64,000 nt of DNA from positions 868,001 through 932,000 of the forward strand of contig NZ_CP016282.1 of the NCBI RefSeq assembly GCF_001679725.1, read 5' to 3'. Below are positions 19,984-28,407 of this stretch, one piece after another (the stretch's first letter is position 1; each line of letters starts with the position of its first letter). This DNA comes from Cryobacterium arcticum (GTDB lineage: Bacteria > Actinomycetota > Actinomycetes > Actinomycetales > Microbacteriaceae). The position numbers were made by a program, and so were the translations under genes. The notes beneath the pieces are model-generated. The model saw only the letters and a program-made list of their open reading frames with translations. It made no database searches and had not been told where the DNA came from.

Positions 19984-20901
19984 CTAGTCCCGCGCGCTCA
20001 GCGTTTCAGCCACGCCCAGCCGGAGCCGCTCGACGATAGCTGCCCGGGCGGCACGGCCCACCGCGGTAGGCAGTAACGGGTAGACGTGCACCTGCCCGAC
20101 GCCCTCGTGGAACTCCAGGTCGACTCCGGCCGCGGCGGCTTTGTCGACCAGGAGATGGGCATCGGGGTTCAGCACATCCCGTGTGCCGCTGAACACGGTC
20201 AGCGGTCCCAGGCCCGCCAGGTCGCCCATCAACGGACTCACCACCGGGTCCAGGATGTCATCGGATCCCTTCCAGAGATCGGCGAGGACCTCACCGCCAG
20301 GGGTCGCCAGCCAGGGGTCGCTCGGCTGCACGCTGGGGATGAGCGGGTTGCTCCAGGAGAGGTCCAGGGCGGGGGAGATCAGGACGGTGCGGCGCAGCGT
20401 GATGTCGTGCTCGTCCCGCAGCGCGAGGGCGGCGGACAACGCGATCTGCCCTCCGGCGGAGTCTCCGGCCAGGCAGGTGCTGCCGTACCGCTCCAGGTTG
20501 CCTCGCACCAGGTCGACGACGCCGGCAGCCACGGCTGCGGCGGTTCCGAACGGCACGAGCGGATAGATCGGCACGGTGACGGTGGTGTTCGCTTCTGCGG
20601 CGATCTGCGCGGCGAGGTGCCAGTGTTGCCCGGCGATCTGGTTCACCCAGCCGCCGCCGTGCACGTACACCACACTGCCGGTGGGAGTTCCCCCGACGGG
20701 CGTGATCGTGTAGACCGGCCAGGCCGCACCCGAGACCGTCACCCGAACGTCACGGCGCAGCCGGCTCGGCGGCCCGTACGGCGTCGGCCGGAGCTCACGC
20801 TCGCGCACATGCCGGCGCGCTCCCTCCGCCGTGACGAAGACCCGGTTCGCGCGCATCAGTCGGAGGGCGGGAACGATGACGCTGCTCGGGAGAGTGACCA
20901 T
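19984..20901 (-). CDS. Alpha/beta hydrolase, hormone-sensitive lipase type
   Basis: The 305-residue enzyme shows the HSL oxyanion motif HGGGW near residue 82 and the nucleophile elbow GDSAGG near 146. A late Asp (SGTRDVLNPDA) and His (GQVHVYP) complete the triad. It would hydrolyse small esters or acylated metabolites. I chose the ATG at 20901, since an earlier start would add 44 residues without hydrophobic or domain character and overlap the divergent small gene. Confidence 0.85.
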   Translation of the reverse strand: MVTLPSSVIVPALRLMRANRVFVTAEGARRHVRERELRPTPYGPPSRLRRDVRVTVSGAAWPVYTITPVGGTPTGSVVYVHGGGWVNQIAGQHWHLAAQIAAEANTTVTVPIYPLVPFGTAAAVAAGVVDLVRGNLERYGSTCLAGDSAGGQIALSAALALRDEHDITLRRTVLISPALDLSWSNPLIPSVQPSDPWLATPGGEVLADLWKGSDDILDPVVSPLMGDLAGLGPLTVFSGTRDVLNPDAHLLVDKAAAAGVDLEFHEGVGQVHVYPLLPTAVGRAARAAIVERLRLGVAETLSARD

Positions 20902-20997
20902 GTCTACATTCTCGCGGACATCCGTGGGCGTTGACCGGTCGCCCGATGGCCGCCGGGCGGCCTTCGCGGGTTCACCCTGCGCAGGCATAATGGGGCC

Positions 20998-21186
20998 ATG
21001 CTCACACCGCTGCTCAGCGATCGGATGCGCCACCTCGGGGTGGGCTGCCTGGTGGTGGCGGCGCTGATGTTCGTGGCCGCCGCCGTGATCTTCGCCGCCG
21101 GTTTCGAACCGGCGTTCCTGGCCATGCTTCTTGCGCTGGGTCTCTTCACCTTCGGCGTCGGCGCGGTGACCGTGGGGCGCAGGTAA
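20998..21186 (+). CDS. Small two-helix membrane protein
   Basis: The 62-residue product consists almost wholly of two hydrophobic helices (near residues 14-36 and 40-58). The ribosome-binding site is weak. The two-helix pattern and position in a divergent gap support a real gene, but no family is recognised. Confidence 0.5.
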   Translation: MLTPLLSDRMRHLGVGCLVVAALMFVAAAVIFAAGFEPAFLAMLLALGLFTFGVGAVTVGRR

Positions 21187-21223
21187 CGCAACGACACGAC
21201 CCCTCGGTCTAGAATGCCGGCCG

Positions 21224-22057
21224 TTACAGCGTGGGCTTCACCGCCTGGAGCGTGTACGACAGCGGCGCGACGCCGGCGAGTGTGCCCAGCGCGAACTCCC
21301 CACCGGGCCGCTCCACCATCTGGCCGGGCAGGGCCTCCCACGGCACGCTGTCGTGCTCCACGAGCATCGTGAGCTGCAGACCCGCGTTCAGGAGCGCCGT
21401 CACGATCTCACCCAGGCTGTGATTCCACTCGTAGGTCTTCGTGGCCGTCATCGGGCGGTCGGTCTGCACATAGGTGGAATCGTCGTCCCACTCCAACGGT
21501 GCCTCCTGCTCGAAGTATGGGAACCGCAGGTGCAGGTCGTCTCCCAGCCTCTCGTCCATCGCCCACAGAATCGGATGCCCCTCCCGGAGGAACAGCCGGC
21601 CGCCCGGCGCCAACAGCCCGGCCACCACGGCCGCCCAGCGGTCGATGCTCGGCAACCAGCAGAGCGCCCCGATCCCCGTGTAAACCAGATCGAAACCGCC
21701 CGGTTCGAGTGCCGAGAGCGCCGAATACACGTCGGACTCGACGAAGTCCACCGTGTCACCGGTCTCCTGCACGAGGGTGCGAGCCTCAGCGAGGGCCACC
21801 GGGGAGAAGTCCAGCCCGGTGACGTGGGCGCCGAGCCGGGCGAGGGAGAGCGTGTCGGTTCCGATGTGGCACTGCAGGTGCACCGTGCGCAGCCCCGCGA
21901 CGTCGCCGAGCCGGTCGCGGTCGAAGCGCACCACATCCGATAACAGCGCAGGGTCGTCCACATAGCGCTGCACCTGGTAGCCGAGACCGGTGCGTGCTGC
22001 GTGAGCGGATGCCCGATCATCCCAGTTGGCCCGGTTGGTGTCCAGGAAATGCTGCAT
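21224..22057 (-). CDS. Class I SAM-dependent methyltransferase
   Basis: The 277-residue protein shows a Rossmann methyltransferase core: VHLQCHIGTDTLSLA (motif I, with Gly reduced to one), VTGLDFSPVALAEA (motif II) and FDLVYTGIGALCWL (motif IV). The C-terminal half contains HSLGEIVTALLNAGLQLTMLVEHD, usual for small-molecule methyltransferases. The ATG at 22057 has CGAGGA upstream. The substrate is unknown. Confidence 0.82.
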   Translation of the reverse strand: MQHFLDTNRANWDDRASAHAARTGLGYQVQRYVDDPALLSDVVRFDRDRLGDVAGLRTVHLQCHIGTDTLSLARLGAHVTGLDFSPVALAEARTLVQETGDTVDFVESDVYSALSALEPGGFDLVYTGIGALCWLPSIDRWAAVVAGLLAPGGRLFLREGHPILWAMDERLGDDLHLRFPYFEQEAPLEWDDDSTYVQTDRPMTATKTYEWNHSLGEIVTALLNAGLQLTMLVEHDSVPWEALPGQMVERPGGEFALGTLAGVAPLSYTLQAVKPTL

Positions 22058-22263
22058 GGTGGTCCTCGTCCTGCCCGGGGTTGGCGAGCCGACCAGACTA
22101 GCGCAGACCGGGCGGCGAGGAATAGAGCGCGTGCCGCTCGGCGTTAACCTCACTGTGCCGACGAGACGGGCCGCAGGGACCGGTTCTCAGGGCGGACCCA
22201 TGCAACGCCCAGCGGCACCTGCGAGACTAGTCAATTCAACTTTCGAGAACGCAAGGAGACCCC

Positions 22264-22659
22264 ATGCCCACCATTGACGTCACCGAGACCACGTTCGGCG
22301 AGACCCTGGCGGCCAACGAGATCGTGCTGGTGGATTTTTGGGCCGACTGGTGCGGTCCGTGTAAGCAGTTCGCCCCCACCTATGCGGCGTCGTCGGAGCA
22401 GCACCAGGACGTGGTGTTCGCCAAGGTCGACACCGAAGCCGAGCAGCAGCTGTCCGCCGCCGCGGGCATCCAGTCGATCCCCACGCTGATGGCCTTCCGT
22501 GAGGGCGTGCTGGTGTTCTCCCAGCCCGGCGCGCTGCCGCCGGCAGCGCTCGAGCAGGTGGTCACGGCCGTGAAGGGCCTGGACATGGCCGACGTGCACC
22601 GCCAGGTGGCGGCGCAGAAGGCCGAGCAGCAGGCCGCCGCTCAGCAGGGCGCCGAGTAA
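22264..22659 (+). CDS. trxA: Thioredoxin
   Basis: The 131-residue protein has the redox site WCGPCK with Cys30 and Cys33, the Asp24 buried before it (VLVDFWADWCGPCK) and the cis-Pro of IQSIPTLM. It reduces disulfides in the cytoplasm. The C-terminal 20 residues (QKAEQQAAAQQ) are a polar extension beyond the fold. Upstream AAGGAG gives a good ribosome-binding site. It ends at a strong bidirectional terminator. Confidence 0.92.
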   Translation: MPTIDVTETTFGETLAANEIVLVDFWADWCGPCKQFAPTYAASSEQHQDVVFAKVDTEAEQQLSAAAGIQSIPTLMAFREGVLVFSQPGALPPAALEQVVTAVKGLDMADVHRQVAAQKAEQQAAAQQGAE

Positions 22660-22681
22660 GCCAACCTCGCACCAGACACCA

Positions 22682-22717
22682 AAAAGGTGGGCAGAGATTT
22701 CTCTCTGCCCACCTTTT
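22682..22717. terminator. Bidirectional intrinsic terminator between trxA and the PTS gene
   Basis: A perfect 16-bp stem (arm AAAAGGTGGGCAGAGA) closes on a TTTC loop. A-rich and T-rich ends on the two sides let it act in both directions, ending trxA on one strand and the PTS permease gene on the other. Confidence 0.9.
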
Positions 22718-22732
22718 GTGTTGGTGCAGGTG

Positions 22733-24784
22733 TTACTTGGCGGTCACCGTGAGGAGCGCGTCTCCGACGGCGACGTGGCCGGTGGCGGCCTGGTCGATGG
22801 AGCCGAACTTCTTCGGGTTCGTCACGAGCACCGGGGTGACCAGCGAGTAGCCGGCTTCCTCGATGATCGCGCGGTCGAAGGTGACCAGCGGGGTGCCGGC
22901 CTCGACGCGGTCGCCGGCCTTGACCTTGACGTCAAAGCCCTTGCCGGCCAGGTTGACGGTGTCGATGCCCACGTGGATGAGCATTTCGATGCCGCCGTCG
23001 AGCATCAGGCCGAAGGCGTGGCCGGTCGGCTGAGCGACCAGGACCTTGCCGGCGGCCGGCGCGAAGACGGTGTCCCCGGTCGGGTCGACGCCGACGCCGA
23101 GGCCCACGATGCCCTTGCTGAACACGGGGTCCGGCACCTCATCGAGCGGTACGACGATGCCCTCGACCGGCGAGCCGATCGTGGCGAGAACCGTGGCAAC
23201 CAGGGTGGCCGTGCCGCCGGCGGCGGGTGCCGTGGCGGCAGCCGTGCTGGATGCGACGGCAACCGGAGTCGCAACGGGAGCGACCGGAGCGTGCTTGGCC
23301 TCTTCCATGGCGGTGTCCTCGGCGAGCTGAGCGGCCGCTTCGGCCTTCTGCTCGGGCGAGAGGTAGCCGGAGAGGATCACGAGGATCATCGCGGTGAAGA
23401 ACGACGCGGCAACAGCGATCGCGTACAGCGGGATGTTGTTGAAGGCCGGGATGGTGAGCAGCGACGTGAACACGAATGCGTTGGTCGTGACGCCACCGCC
23501 GACGCCGATGATGACACCACCGACGAGGCAACCGACGAGCATGCGCGGGTAGATGCGCTTGAACCGCAGGTGGATGCCGTACAGCGACGGTTCGGAGATA
23601 CCACCGAGCAGTCCGGCGGCAAGAGCACCCGTTGCGGTCTGCTTCATCTGGCTGTTCTTGGCGCGGATGGCGAGGACGAGAACGCCGGCCGTGGCACCGA
23701 AGCAGGCGAAGTTCCAGGCGCCCATCGGGCCCTGGATGAAGTCATAGCCGAGGGACTGGATGTTCAGCAGCATGACGGCGTTCAGCGGCCAGTGCAGGCC
23801 CAGCGGAACCATGAACGGGTAGGCCAGCGGGATGACGATCGCGAAGATGAGCGGTGAGAAGTCGTTGATGGACTTGAGGAACTCGCCGATGGCCGCACCG
23901 CCGAAGACGCCGATCGGGCCGATGAGGAACGCCGTGACGGGGATCATCACGAGCATGCTCAGGAACGGCACGAAGATCAGCTGGACGCTGGACGGGATGA
24001 CCTTCTTCAGGCCCTTGGTGAGGAGGGCGAGAACGGCCGCCATCAGCAGCGGCGGGAAGACCTGCGAGCTGTAGTCGGTGACGGTCAGCGGCAGGCCGAA
24101 GATCGACACGATCGCGGCCTTGCCGTCGAAGACGGTCTGCGCGCCGTCGGTGGCGGCGAGGGCGGAGAAGCCCGGCAGCATGACGACGGCCATGATGCCG
24201 AAGCCGACCCACGGGTCGGCGCCGAGGCGCTTGGAGGCGTTGTAGGCGACCATGAGCGGCAGGAAGACGAACACGCCCTGCCACATCAGGTTGATGAAGG
24301 CCCAGCCGGGCTCGAGCGTGACGCCCGGGGCATTCCACGCGGGGATGACACCGAGGGTGGCCATCAGCGCCATGAAGGTGATGAACAGCGACGCGCCCAG
24401 CAGAGCGCCCAGGATCGGGCGGAAGGAGTCGGAGAGGACCTCGAAGAACGTGTCGAGCCCGGCGAACTTGCCGCGGGGACCCTTCGCACGCTCGGCGGCC
24501 TTGATGTCGTCGGCGCTTTCGCCGGTGCCGACCTTCTTCATCTCGGGCAGCGCCAGGATCTCGTTGTAGACGGTCTCGACGGCGCCACCGATGACGACCT
24601 GGAAGCGGTCCCCGGACTGGGGAACGGCGCCCAGAACGGCGGGGATGGCTTCTACCTGAGCCTGATCGATTCCGGATGCGTCCTTGAGCGTGAAGCGCAA
24701 GCGAGTCGCACAGTGGGTGAGGGCGACGACGTTCGACGCCCCTCCGATGCTTTGAATAATGTCTTTAGCGGGCGAGGTCGCCAC
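22733..24784 (-). CDS. PTS sugar permease, fused IIB-IIC-IIA (beta-glucoside/sucrose type)
   Basis: The 683-residue protein is a complete sugar permease. The IIB domain comes first with phospho-Cys25 (THCATRLRF), then a ten-helix IIC domain (about residues 100-470), an Ala-rich linker and the IIA domain with phospho-His near 603 (EMLIHVGIDTV). This B-C-A order is typical of the BglF/ScrA branch of the glucose superfamily. The exact sugar is not fixed by sequence. GTG start with AAGGAG upstream. No antiterminator gene is adjacent. Confidence 0.88.
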   Translation of the reverse strand: MATSPAKDIIQSIGGASNVVALTHCATRLRFTLKDASGIDQAQVEAIPAVLGAVPQSGDRFQVVIGGAVETVYNEILALPEMKKVGTGESADDIKAAERAKGPRGKFAGLDTFFEVLSDSFRPILGALLGASLFITFMALMATLGVIPAWNAPGVTLEPGWAFINLMWQGVFVFLPLMVAYNASKRLGADPWVGFGIMAVVMLPGFSALAATDGAQTVFDGKAAIVSIFGLPLTVTDYSSQVFPPLLMAAVLALLTKGLKKVIPSSVQLIFVPFLSMLVMIPVTAFLIGPIGVFGGAAIGEFLKSINDFSPLIFAIVIPLAYPFMVPLGLHWPLNAVMLLNIQSLGYDFIQGPMGAWNFACFGATAGVLVLAIRAKNSQMKQTATGALAAGLLGGISEPSLYGIHLRFKRIYPRMLVGCLVGGVIIGVGGGVTTNAFVFTSLLTIPAFNNIPLYAIAVAASFFTAMILVILSGYLSPEQKAEAAAQLAEDTAMEEAKHAPVAPVATPVAVASSTAAATAPAAGGTATLVATVLATIGSPVEGIVVPLDEVPDPVFSKGIVGLGVGVDPTGDTVFAPAAGKVLVAQPTGHAFGLMLDGGIEMLIHVGIDTVNLAGKGFDVKVKAGDRVEAGTPLVTFDRAIIEEAGYSLVTPVLVTNPKKFGSIDQAATGHVAVGDALLTVTAK

Positions 24785-24806
24785 CTGAATCTCCTTATGA
24801 TGTGGA

Positions 24807-24833
24807 TGCCAAACGCGTGGTTCCCGTTTGGCA
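24807..24833. promoter_or_regulatory. Inverted repeat in the PTS gene leader
   Basis: Perfect 9-bp arms TGCCAAACG and CGTTTGGCA flank a 9-bp centre, ending 9 bp before the AAGGAG of the PTS gene. It could be an operator or an RNA hairpin near the ribosome-binding site. It does not match the BglG/LicT antiterminator sequence that I know. Confidence 0.55.
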
Positions 24834-24876
24834 CAGCTCAGTACAAACCGGGTTGGCCGACTGAGAATATCCTGTC

Positions 24877-24901
24877 AAATTTCACACACCACTTGAAATT
24901 T
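24877..24901. promoter_or_regulatory. AT-rich inverted repeat upstream of the PTS gene
   Basis: Perfect 8-bp arms AAATTTCA and TGAAATTT are separated by 9 bp, in a stretch that is clearly richer in AT than its surroundings. The minus strand also reads TTGACA here. A repressor operator over the PTS promoter is the likely meaning. Confidence 0.55.
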
Positions 24902-24950
24902 ACACTGTTCGGGAATCGAAATTTGGGTCGAAAGTCCCGGGGGAGTGTGT

Positions 24951-25607
24951 TTAGGGTTGGCGGCGGGCCCGCAGCACCACGTCTTCGGTGTGATGTGCCC
25001 CGGCGCCGGTGCTCACGTGGCGGGGCCGAATCTCGTCGATCTCGACCGTCCAGCTGTCGTCCAGCCGCGCGGCAACATCCGCCGGACTCACGTAGCCCTC
25101 GGGATGGAACCCGTGCGCGGCGGCCTGCTCCACGCTGGGCAGGGAGTGGTGCACGACGAGGAGCACACCATTCGGTGCCACTGCATCAATTAGGGCGCGT
25201 TCGGCCGCGGCGTCGTCGGTGCGAAGCAGTGCGGGGTACTGCGCCGAGACCACGTCGAAGGACCCCGGAGCGAGTTCGGCTTCGGCCAGGCCGGCGTGCA
25301 GCCAGCGCACCTGAAGGCCGAGGGCGTCGCCGCGCTCTGACGCCCGGTTCAGTGCCACCTGGGAGACGTCCAACGCCGTCACGTCCCAGCCGTGTGCGGC
25401 CAGCCAGAGCGCATCGGCACCCTCGCCGCAGCCGACGTCCAGGATGCGGCCGGGCCGCATCCCCTCCAGTTCGGCCACCAGGGTTGCGTTCGGCTGCCCA
25501 CTCCACAGGTTCTCCGCGCCGGCATACCGCTGGTCCCAGAGATCCTGGATGTCGCGGGGGTCCCGCGGCGTGTGCACGGCGGGGGTGTGGTCGCTGGTGT
25601 GGTCCAT
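24951..25607 (-). CDS. Class I SAM-dependent methyltransferase
   Basis: The 218-residue protein shows RILDVGCGEGADALWLAAHG (motif I) and VTALDVSQVALNRA (motif II), with FDVVSAQYPAL as motif IV. The IQDLWDQRYAG opening resembles the thiopurine/tellurite-resistance-like methyltransferases. The ATG at 25607 follows an in-frame GTG. The target is unknown. Confidence 0.82.
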   Translation of the reverse strand: MDHTSDHTPAVHTPRDPRDIQDLWDQRYAGAENLWSGQPNATLVAELEGMRPGRILDVGCGEGADALWLAAHGWDVTALDVSQVALNRASERGDALGLQVRWLHAGLAEAELAPGSFDVVSAQYPALLRTDDAAAERALIDAVAPNGVLLVVHHSLPSVEQAAAHGFHPEGYVSPADVAARLDDSWTVEIDEIRPRHVSTGAGAHHTEDVVLRARRQP

Positions 25608-25673
25608 CACAGCAGCATGCAGGTCCGGCGGCCGGTGGCGAAATCGGCTTGCCGATCCGGCAACCCGGTGCCG

Positions 25674-26216
25674 TCAGACCGTGGGGCGGAGCCCGGTGAA
25701 CAGTATCTCCAGCAGCGGGGCCCGGTCGGCCGGGGTGCCGAGGCGCACCGCGTGTTCGATGCCGCAGACAAGGTGTGAGAGCTGGTCCACGGAGAGATCC
25801 GCGCGCACAGCGCCTGCGTTCTTGGCACCGTCAAGGAGGCTGGAAAATGTGACGAAAATCTCCCGCTTGGCCGCATGGACCACGTCTGACTCGTCGTCGC
25901 GTGAGAGGAGGACGGTTTGAAGGCCGTCGTCCTCGAGCTGCAGGGCGAGGGCGGAGCGTAGGTAGAGCGAGAAGGCGTCACCGGGATTTGGTTCGGCCGC
26001 GGCGCGGCGTGCGATCTCCAGCATCCGCTCGATCGTGTCGGCGGTGAGGGCCTCGACGAGGGCGCCCACATTGCGGAAGTGCCGGTAGACCGTACCGACG
26101 CCGACGCCGGCCTCCCGGGCGATGTCGTTGAGCCGGAGATCGTGGGCGTCGTGCGCTCTGGCGACTTCGAGGATCCGGGCGCGACTGCGGGCGGCATCGG
26201 AACGGAGCGCGGTCAT
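25674..26216 (-). CDS. TetR-family repressor
   Basis: The 180-residue regulator has a TetR DNA-binding domain (ILEVARAHDAHDLRLNDIAREAGVGVGTVYRHF, residues about 15-47). It is divergent from a short-chain dehydrogenase gene, and two related inverted repeats lie between them. This makes it the likely local repressor. Confidence 0.87.
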   Translation of the reverse strand: MTALRSDAARSRARILEVARAHDAHDLRLNDIAREAGVGVGTVYRHFRNVGALVEALTADTIERMLEIARRAAAEPNPGDAFSLYLRSALALQLEDDGLQTVLLSRDDESDVVHAAKREIFVTFSSLLDGAKNAGAVRADLSVDQLSHLVCGIEHAVRLGTPADRAPLLEILFTGLRPTV

Positions 26217-26236
26217 GTGGCCAGTCTAGCCGAAGT

Positions 26237-26249
26237 GGATGAGTCATCC
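26237..26249. promoter_or_regulatory. Putative TetR operator 1 (GGAT-N5-ATCC)
   Basis: GGATGAGTCATCC is a perfect palindrome about a central G. It lies 21 bp from the TetR start codon and shares the GGAT-N5-ATCC form with the site at 26271-26283. Confidence 0.6.
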
Positions 26250-26270
26250 GTATTGTGCTAGCGTCCAATC

Positions 26271-26283
26271 GGATAATCAATCC
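26271..26283. promoter_or_regulatory. Putative TetR operator 2 (GGAT-N5-ATCC)
   Basis: GGATAATCAATCC has the same half-sites as operator 1, 34 bp away centre to centre. It contains GATAAT, which could be a -10 hexamer for the SDR gene, so binding would block transcription. Confidence 0.58.
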
Positions 26284-26302
26284 ACTTAGAGATGAGGACC
26301 AT

Positions 26303-27253
26303 ATGACCTGGAACCCAGACCACCTGCCCAGCCAATCCGGACGCACCATCGTGGTCACCGGCGGGACGGCGGGGATCGGCTACTTCGCCGCGGAGCAGCT
26401 CGCCGCGGCCGGGGCGGATGTTGTTCTCGCCTCACGTTCCGCACTCAAGCTGCGCGTCGCGCGAGAGGCGATCCTGGGCCGGGTCCCGGGAGCGTCGGTG
26501 CGATCCGTCGTGGTCGAACTGGGGTCGCTCGCCTCCGTCGACGCCGCCGCCGCGGAACTGGCGGCACTGCCCAGGCTGGACAGCATCGTGCTCAACGGCG
26601 GCGTGATGAATTTCGGACGGGGAGCCAGGACCACCGACGGACTTCCGATCCTTCTGGGCACCCACGTCGTTGCCAACTTTCGTCTGCTCGCCGGGGTGCT
26701 GCCGGCGCTGGCGGCGACGGCGACCGCCCACGAGACGGTCGGCCGCGTGGTGCACACCTCCACCGGGTTCGTCAGCCGGTTCCGTTACGACCTCGACGAT
26801 CTCACGCGCATTCCGATGGTCGGCGTCGGCGCATACACGAAGGCCAAGACCGTCACCGAGGTGATCGCCTTCGAGCTGGACCGGCGGTTGCGGGCGGCCG
26901 GCTTGCCCGTGCTGTCGGTCGTCACCAGGCCAGGCGTGGGAGTCGACGCGAAGACCCCGGAGCGACCCGGGATCCGGGATTCGACGACGCCGTATCAGCG
27001 CAACCCGTACACCCCGTGGGCCCAGGGCAAGGACACCGCGGCATGGTCGGCGGTGCGGGCAGTTACCGATCCGGCCGTGCGTGGCAGCGAGTACTACGCG
27101 CCGGCCGGACAACTGCGTGGCCTGCCGATGTCAGTGCCGCCGCTGGCGCGCACGGCAACACCGCCCGTCGGAATCGCCGACCGGGTGTGGCGGCAGGTCG
27201 AGGCGCTGGCCGGCATCACGATACCCGGCCTGGTCGGCCAGGCGGCCGGGTAA
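26303..27253 (+). CDS. Short-chain dehydrogenase/reductase
   Basis: The 316-residue enzyme has the NAD(P) loop TGGTAGIGY near residue 19 and the catalytic pair in YTKAK near residue 178. The NNAG motif is replaced by LNGGV, seen in divergent SDRs. Upstream is GATGAGGACC. It belongs to the extended SDRs related to protochlorophyllide/retinol dehydrogenase-like proteins. It should be repressed by the divergent TetR. Confidence 0.83.
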   Translation: MTWNPDHLPSQSGRTIVVTGGTAGIGYFAAEQLAAAGADVVLASRSALKLRVAREAILGRVPGASVRSVVVELGSLASVDAAAAELAALPRLDSIVLNGGVMNFGRGARTTDGLPILLGTHVVANFRLLAGVLPALAATATAHETVGRVVHTSTGFVSRFRYDLDDLTRIPMVGVGAYTKAKTVTEVIAFELDRRLRAAGLPVLSVVTRPGVGVDAKTPERPGIRDSTTPYQRNPYTPWAQGKDTAAWSAVRAVTDPAVRGSEYYAPAGQLRGLPMSVPPLARTATPPVGIADRVWRQVEALAGITIPGLVGQAAG

Positions 27254-27278
27254 CCCCCACACCTCGTGGCGGGACGCC

Positions 27279-28298
27279 TCAGCGGCGGGAGTTGGCCTCC
27301 GGGCGCAGCCGGATCAGCCGCTGCGGGCCGTCCTCCTGCAGCTCGGCCACGTCGCTGCGCGACGAGAGAAAATCGGTGAACGAGCGGAAGCCGAGCGGCT
27401 TCTCGTTGAAGGACGGGTCCATGCGGCGCATCTGGTTCTTCACGGTGCCGGTGTTGAGCCACTCGTCGGCGTCGCCCTTGGCGTGACCGATCTGCAGGGC
27501 GCGCACGAGGAGCTCGGTGGCGAGTACCTGCGGGTCGATGTCGTCGGCCGGTTCCAGGTCATCGAACTGCGAGTCCTCGGTGTGCGAGAACATCGGGATG
27601 GTCGTGAGCTTGCGGGCCGTGCTCGGGGGAGTGTCGGGCTGCGTCTCCGTGCGCTCCGACGAACGTCGGCCGGACTTGGGGCGCTCGGTGGAGGTCGCGG
27701 CGGCCGCGGCAGCCGTGGCCTTGTCGATGCCGGGGAGCGAGTCGTAGTCCTCGAACTCGTCGCAGGCGGCGGCGAGCGAGGTGCTCGTGGAGCCTGCGAC
27801 GCCGATGCCCACGACGAAGCGGCCGAGGCGCTTCGACTTCTGGGCGAGGGCGATGTAGTCCGAGTCACCGGCGACGATGATCACGTGGGTGAGGTCGGGC
27901 AGCCGGAAGAGGTCTTCGACCACGTCGACGGCGAGGCGGATGTCGGCGCCGTTCTTGGTGCCGCGGGTGGTGGTGGTGAACAGCTGGGTGAGGTCCACCG
28001 CGCGGGACATCAGCTGACGCTGGTAGCTCGCGTTGACCGGCACCGACCAGTCGGCGTAGGCGCGGTTGACCACGAGGGTGCCGAACGAGGCGGCGAAGTC
28101 GATGATGGCGTTGAAGTCCACGGTGGCGGCGGCCAGGCGTGCGGCGACCTCCGGGTCGGCGTCGCGGCTGGTGCGATCGAAGTCGCGGATGCCGTCGCGC
28201 TGGAACGCGTTGCGGCCATGCAGCTGCTGGTAGCGCGAGATGACGATGTTGTCGAAGTCGATGTACAGGCCAACACGGGCATCGGTCGGTTCGGTCAT
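27279..28298 (-). CDS. NYN-domain RNase-like protein with C-terminal LOTUS/OST-HTH domain
   Basis: The 339-residue protein opens with VGLYIDFDNIVISR, the first acidic motif of the PIN-like NYN nuclease fold. Later come NGADIRLAVDVVEDLF and HVIIVAGDSDYIALAQKSKRLG with the remaining acidic residues. A disordered Ser/Thr/Arg linker (about 195-240) leads to a C-terminal LOTUS-like domain (TVKNQMRRMDPSFNEKPLGFRSFTDFLSSR). The combination suggests an RNA-binding ribonuclease. All expected acidic residues appear present. Confidence 0.85.
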   Translation of the reverse strand: MTEPTDARVGLYIDFDNIVISRYQQLHGRNAFQRDGIRDFDRTSRDADPEVAARLAAATVDFNAIIDFAASFGTLVVNRAYADWSVPVNASYQRQLMSRAVDLTQLFTTTTRGTKNGADIRLAVDVVEDLFRLPDLTHVIIVAGDSDYIALAQKSKRLGRFVVGIGVAGSTSTSLAAACDEFEDYDSLPGIDKATAAAAAATSTERPKSGRRSSERTETQPDTPPSTARKLTTIPMFSHTEDSQFDDLEPADDIDPQVLATELLVRALQIGHAKGDADEWLNTGTVKNQMRRMDPSFNEKPLGFRSFTDFLSSRSDVAELQEDGPQRLIRLRPEANSRR

Positions 28299-28407
28299 GG
28301 TGAGCTCCTCTTAGCCGCAGGCGGAAGACTCAATAGCGATCCGGTATCTCCAGTCTGGTGCGCGGGGTGCGGCGAGGGCAAGTTGCGCACCCCCTGCGGG
28401 CGCCGGC

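Noticed and set aside
24785-24950. BglG/LicT-type RNA antiterminator site
   Set aside because: The inverted repeats do not resemble the known target and no antiterminator gene is nearby.
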